The position numbers were made by a program, and so were the translations under genes. From Candidatus Atribacteria bacterium (GTDB lineage Bacteria; Atribacterota; Phoenicimicrobiia; Phoenicimicrobiales; Phoenicimicrobiaceae), in contig DOTB01000004.1 in assembly GCA_003513845.1 (NCBI GenBank), forward strand, positions 1-8,915: DNA of 8,915 nucleotides. The letters are read 5' to 3'. Numbering within the stretch: the stretch's first letter is position 1; each line of letters opens with the position of its first letter. Positions 6,250-8,915 of the stretch are shown here, piece after piece. The notes under the pieces were generated by a model that ran no database searches, was not told the origin of the DNA, and was given only the letters and a program-made list of their open reading frames with translations.

Positions 6250-7767
6250 TTAACCAAACATTTGCTTGATTTTCTTTACTTCTTTTAATCTGCCCACCGC
6301 AACTACTTCTATTTTTTCCATATGTATATCTTTGGAAGCTTTAACATAAATAGTTTTATGACTATCCTTTTCCAATTGCTTAATTAATAGCATCTTTGCT
6401 CCGGATAGAGCTTTCTCAACTTTAGGATGCACCCCCAACAGTATTGCCTCTGCGCGAGTAGTTTTACATAATTCTTCTAATTTACGTAAAACCATATTAC
6501 TTACCGTTTCATCAGATAAAACTCTACCAGTTCCAGCACAATAAGGGCAAGAAGTTCTCAACATATTTTCTAAATCTCTTCTCGCTCTCTTTCTGGTAAG
6601 TTCCACTAAACCCAATTCGGTATTTTGAATAATATTGGTCTTGGTTTTATCTTTCTTTAGACTTTCCTCTAATTTTTTTACTACCTTTTCTCTATCTTCT
6701 TGTTCTTCCATATCAATAAAATCGATTATAATAATTCCCCCAATATCTCGTAGCCTTAACTGTAGAGCTATCTCCTCCGCTGCTTGCAAATTAGTCTTTA
6801 AAATAGTTTTTCTCATATCTTTCTTGCCTACAAATTTCCCCGTATTTACATCAATAACTGTTAAGGCCTCAGTTTGATCAAAAACTAAATAGCCTCCACA
6901 CTTAAGCCACACCTTTTTTTGTAGTGCCTTATCAATTTCCTTTTCAATGCCATACTCCTCAAATATAGCTTTTTCTCCTGTATAAAGAGATACTCTTCCC
7001 TTTAAGTTTGATAAAGATAAAGTATTTAAAAATTTTAGCATATTTTCATATTCAGTTTTAGAATTTATTAATATTTCTTCTACTTCTTCGGTAAAAAGGT
7101 CACGAATAATTCGATAAGTAAGAGTCAAGTCTTCATGTAGCAACATAGGGGCTTTAGCCTTCTCTGCCCTCTTTTTAATCTTGTTCCATAATCTAATTAA
7201 AAAATCAAGATCCGATAAAAAATCTTCTAACTCCTTCCCCCAGCCAGCAGTCCGTATAATTAATCCAGCATCTTTGGGCTTTATCTGTTGCAAAATTTTT
7301 TTTAATCTTTCTCTTTCTTTTTCGTCTTCAATACGACGAGAGATTCCGATATTCGTATTGTTGGGCATTAAAACTAAATACCTACCAGGTAGACTTATAT
7401 CAGTAGTTACTCGAGGCCCCTTAGGAGTAATTGTCTCTTTTACCACTTGAACCACAATTTCTTTGCCTGTTTTAATTTTATCCTTGGTTAAAGGGAGGAA
7501 GGGAGGTATTTCTATTTCCTCTATTTCATCTTTATAGCCAGTATCAAGATTGCTACCAATATGCAAAAAAGCATTTTTTTCAATTCCAATATCTATAAAG
7601 GCAGCCTCTATACCAGGGAGGACATTAATAACCTTACCTTTATAAATATTACCTACTATTTTGTCATCCTCAATTCTTTCTATATGAATTTCAACTAACC
7701 TTTCCTCTTCAATTATGGCTGCTCTCTCTTCAGTTAATCCTATATCTATTATCACTTTTTTATTCAT
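6250..7767 (-). CDS. rng: Ribonuclease G (RNase E/G family)
   Basis: This is a complete RNase E/G family endoribonuclease of 505 residues, close to the usual RNase G length and without the long disordered tail of RNase E. An S1 RNA-binding domain spans about 36-125 (GNIYKGKVINVLPGIEAAFIDIG). The catalytic core has the metal-binding aspartates in VIDVNTG (D306) and DFIDM (D349, D352). The zinc-link motif CPYCAGTGRV has C407 and C410. Family members cleave single-stranded AU-rich RNA with a preference for 5' monophosphate ends, in rRNA maturation and mRNA decay. The start MNKKVIIDIG matches family N termini. The only upstream AGGAG (7784-7788) is 16 nt from the ATG, too far for normal initiation. 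The position beside DUF2344 and rplU is conserved in many bacteria. Confidence 0.97.
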   Translation of the reverse strand: MNKKVIIDIGLTEERAAIIEEERLVEIHIERIEDDKIVGNIYKGKVINVLPGIEAAFIDIGIEKNAFLHIGSNLDTGYKDEIEEIEIPPFLPLTKDKIKTGKEIVVQVVKETITPKGPRVTTDISLPGRYLVLMPNNTNIGISRRIEDEKERERLKKILQQIKPKDAGLIIRTAGWGKELEDFLSDLDFLIRLWNKIKKRAEKAKAPMLLHEDLTLTYRIIRDLFTEEVEEILINSKTEYENMLKFLNTLSLSNLKGRVSLYTGEKAIFEEYGIEKEIDKALQKKVWLKCGGYLVFDQTEALTVIDVNTGKFVGKKDMRKTILKTNLQAAEEIALQLRLRDIGGIIIIDFIDMEEQEDREKVVKKLEESLKKDKTKTNIIQNTELGLVELTRKRARRDLENMLRTSCPYCAGTGRVLSDETVSNMVLRKLEELCKTTRAEAILLGVHPKVEKALSGAKMLLIKQLEKDSHKTIYVKASKDIHMEKIEVVAVGRLKEVKKIKQMFG

Positions 7768-7797
7768 TTTTATTTATTTAAAACTCCTATTTTCTCC

Positions 7798-7819
7798 AAT
7801 ATAATCATATAATTATATT
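7798..7819. other. AT-rich inverted repeat upstream of rng
   Basis: AATATAAT (7798-7805) pairs with ATTATATT (7812-7819) around a 6-nt loop. A second small one, AAGATA with TATCTT, is at 7843-7858. Both lie in the 187-bp gap between the DUF2344 gene and rng, where I find no convincing terminator. A TATAAT occurs within this inverted repeat on the minus strand, but no -35 box lies at a suitable distance. Confidence 0.3.
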
Positions 7820-7954
7820 GCGATTATTATTATCCAATTTTTAAGATATAAATATCTTCTTTATATATCTTACTCCAAATGATTTCATTAGTAAAGATTG
7901 ATTAAAATTTTACACTATCTAAAATTTATCCAATAAAGTGTATTTTTTCGATCT

Positions 7955-8734
7955 CTAAATAACCGCTTTATTTTTTATATATAATCCATCTCGACAAATC
8001 TGCTTAATATTTAAATTATAATCAAAATTAGACAATTTAGACAACCAGGATTCTATAACATATCGCGGATTCAAATTCTCGTTCGGCCCAATGCTTAACC
8101 ATAATCTAAGTTCTAAAATCGGACCCTTATGCTCTTTCACCCCCATACTTAAAATCGCTGGCCTTATGTTAATACTTTTTATTCCCTTTTTGGTCTGTTT
8201 CTCAATAACTATTTCTTTTTGGCTTAAAAAATATTTAATATTTTTATTTATTTCATCAGCCAAATCTTTGGATATTTTTCCAAAATTTTCTTCCTTTAAA
8301 TTATTAGTTTTCAAATTTTTCCCTGCCAAATCTTTTTTCCTTAAATTTATGGTATCTTTTCTAAATTTTTGCTGGAGGATGATCATATAAGAAGCCGAAT
8401 CAATTACCTTAATTAAAGACCCGGAAGATAGGGGAATTTCCTTAGCCTTTAATATCTCTAATCCCAAAGGTAACACCTTGTTCAATCTATCTTTCAACTC
8501 TCCTGGTCTCATCTCTTCTTTCAATCTTATATCTAAATACTCAGAATTACTGCTAATCCCCAAAGGTAAAGGGGGTCCAAAAGATATCCTGAATCGAGGA
8601 TTAAAGCCACTGGATATAACTACAGGAATATCCGCTCTTCTTAAGGCTCTGGTAAAAACCTGAGCCATATTTAAATGAGAAATATATTTAAAAGGCGCTG
8701 TTTTACTATATTTTATTCTGATTAATTTTTCCAA
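7955..8734 (-). CDS. Radical-SAM-linked DUF2344 protein (TIGR03936 type)
   Basis: This 259-residue cytoplasmic protein belongs to the DUF2344 family, which is usually fused to or encoded beside a B12-binding-domain radical SAM protein (TIGR03960 type). Its biochemical role is not established to my knowledge. The conserved N-terminal half is clear: IRIKYSKTAPFKYISHL (5-21), RALRRADIPVVISSGFNPR (29-47) and SFGPPLPLGISS (51-62). Residues 122-156 form a lysine- and asparagine-rich insert that looks poorly conserved and makes the protein a little longer than I expect. The start is a TTG at 8734: AGGAAGGA lies 8 nt upstream, no in-frame ATG exists until residue 23, and the family motif begins within ten residues of the TTG. 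No radical SAM gene appears in the 181 bp to the window edge. Confidence 0.88.
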   Translation of the reverse strand: MEKLIRIKYSKTAPFKYISHLNMAQVFTRALRRADIPVVISSGFNPRFRISFGPPLPLGISSNSEYLDIRLKEEMRPGELKDRLNKVLPLGLEILKAKEIPLSSGSLIKVIDSASYMIILQQKFRKDTINLRKKDLAGKNLKTNNLKEENFGKISKDLADEINKNIKYFLSQKEIVIEKQTKKGIKSINIRPAILSMGVKEHKGPILELRLWLSIGPNENLNPRYVIESWLSKLSNFDYNLNIKQICRDGLYIKNKAVI

Positions 8735-8742
8735 AAATAAAA

Positions 8743-8750
8743 TCCTTCCT
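8743..8750 (-). promoter_or_regulatory. Ribosome-binding site supporting a TTG start
   Basis: AGGAAGGA on the minus strand lies 8 nt before the TTG at 8734. The good match and spacing make the TTG the credible start of the DUF2344 protein. TTG usually lowers initiation, which would keep this protein scarce relative to its ribosomal neighbours. Confidence 0.75.
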
Positions 8751-8782
8751 TTGGTTAATTTAAAAATTCATCAGTTTTCAGA

Positions 8783-8846
8783 TCACTATAGTTACCCAGT
8801 TACCCGGTTAGCCCATCTATCAGTTACCTGGTTTACAGTTTTTGGC
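8783..8846 (+). repeat. Degenerate 8-bp-step array (GTTACCCx words)
   Basis: Eight consecutive octads can be read in one register. The clear members are GTTACCCA at 8791, GTTACCCG at 8799, GTTAGCCC at 8807, GTTACCTG at 8823 and GTTTACAG at 8831. TCACTATA (8783), ATCTATCA (8815) and TTTTTGGC (8839) are strongly diverged. It is 48 bp upstream of the DUF2344 start and is followed after 4 bp by a 7-bp-step array, the same order as at 6180-6247. Confidence 0.7.
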
Positions 8847-8850
8847 TGTC

Positions 8851-8915
8851 CTATATGCTATACGCTAAGCACTACCCGCTCTACGCTATATTATATACTA
8901 ACGACTATTCACTAA
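8851..8915 (+). repeat. Degenerate 7-bp-step array running off the right edge
   Basis: Six words in exact register begin with CT: CTATATG at 8851, CTATACG at 8858, CTAAGCA at 8865, CTACCCG at 8872, CTCTACG at 8879 and CTATATT at 8886. After a 5-bp phase break the register resumes with CTAACGA at 8898 and CTATTCA at 8905, and the final CTAA reaches the window end. The last two words are identical to words in the array after rng. Confidence 0.8.

Noticed and set aside
7911..7948. Possible intrinsic terminator downstream of the DUF2344 gene
   Set aside because: TACACT and AGTGTA form only a 6-bp stem with a 20-nt loop, and the T-run (7943-7948) is on the plus strand, opposite to the gene.
8091..8390. 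Plus-strand open frame of 99 codons inside the DUF2344 gene
   Set aside because: The hydrophobic translation is what antisense reading of lysine- and asparagine-rich coding sequence gives, and the sense gene is well supported.

Overview
The window is AT-rich bacterial DNA with six genes, all on the minus strand and read from right to left. In transcription order they are a radical-SAM-linked DUF2344 protein (8734-7955), ribonuclease G (7767-6250), ribosomal protein L21 (5937-5626), ribosomal protein L27 (5573-5313), the ribosome-assembly GTPase Obg (5192-3903) and a large exported TPR protein (3721-77). From memory, the order DUF2344 - rng - rplU - rpmA - obg is a conserved housekeeping cluster in Clostridia and several deep anaerobic phyla. 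Two details argue against a typical Firmicute: L27 begins directly at MAHKKG with no cleavable N-terminal extension, and there is no prp protease gene between rplU and rpmA. An uncultured low-GC bacterium of another phylum fits best, but the sequence alone does not give me the phylum.

The five right-hand genes concern RNA processing and ribosome biogenesis: RNase G (rRNA maturation and mRNA decay), L21 and L27 (50S subunit), Obg (late 50S assembly) and DUF2344, a partner of a radical SAM protein probably encoded beyond the right edge. The exported TPR protein lies after obg with its own leader and candidate promoter. It is probably an accessory envelope protein and not part of the ribosomal unit.

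The cluster is more divided than a single compact operon. A strong intrinsic terminator follows rpmA, and a sigma70-like promoter whose -35 box lies in the terminator loop restarts transcription toward obg. A nearly perfect 41-bp palindrome with a GTGCCtGGCAC core lies between that promoter and the obg ribosome-binding site. A good TTGACA promoter precedes rplU.

The most unusual feature is intergenic. Three separate gaps (1-76, 6147-6249 and 8783-8915) hold drifting short-word arrays with an exact 7-bp step, in which most words begin with CT. In two of the gaps these are preceded, on the same strand and in the same order, by an 8-bp-step array of GTTACCCx or AACCAAxT words. The heptad words CTAACGA and CTATTCA recur in gaps about 2.6 kb apart. 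This composite octad-then-heptad element is not explained by any gene, terminator or standard mobile element that I can recognise, and it is the best candidate here for something undescribed. The remaining gaps hold AT-rich stem-loops and one GC-rich hairpin with a GAAA tetraloop in the TPR-gene leader.
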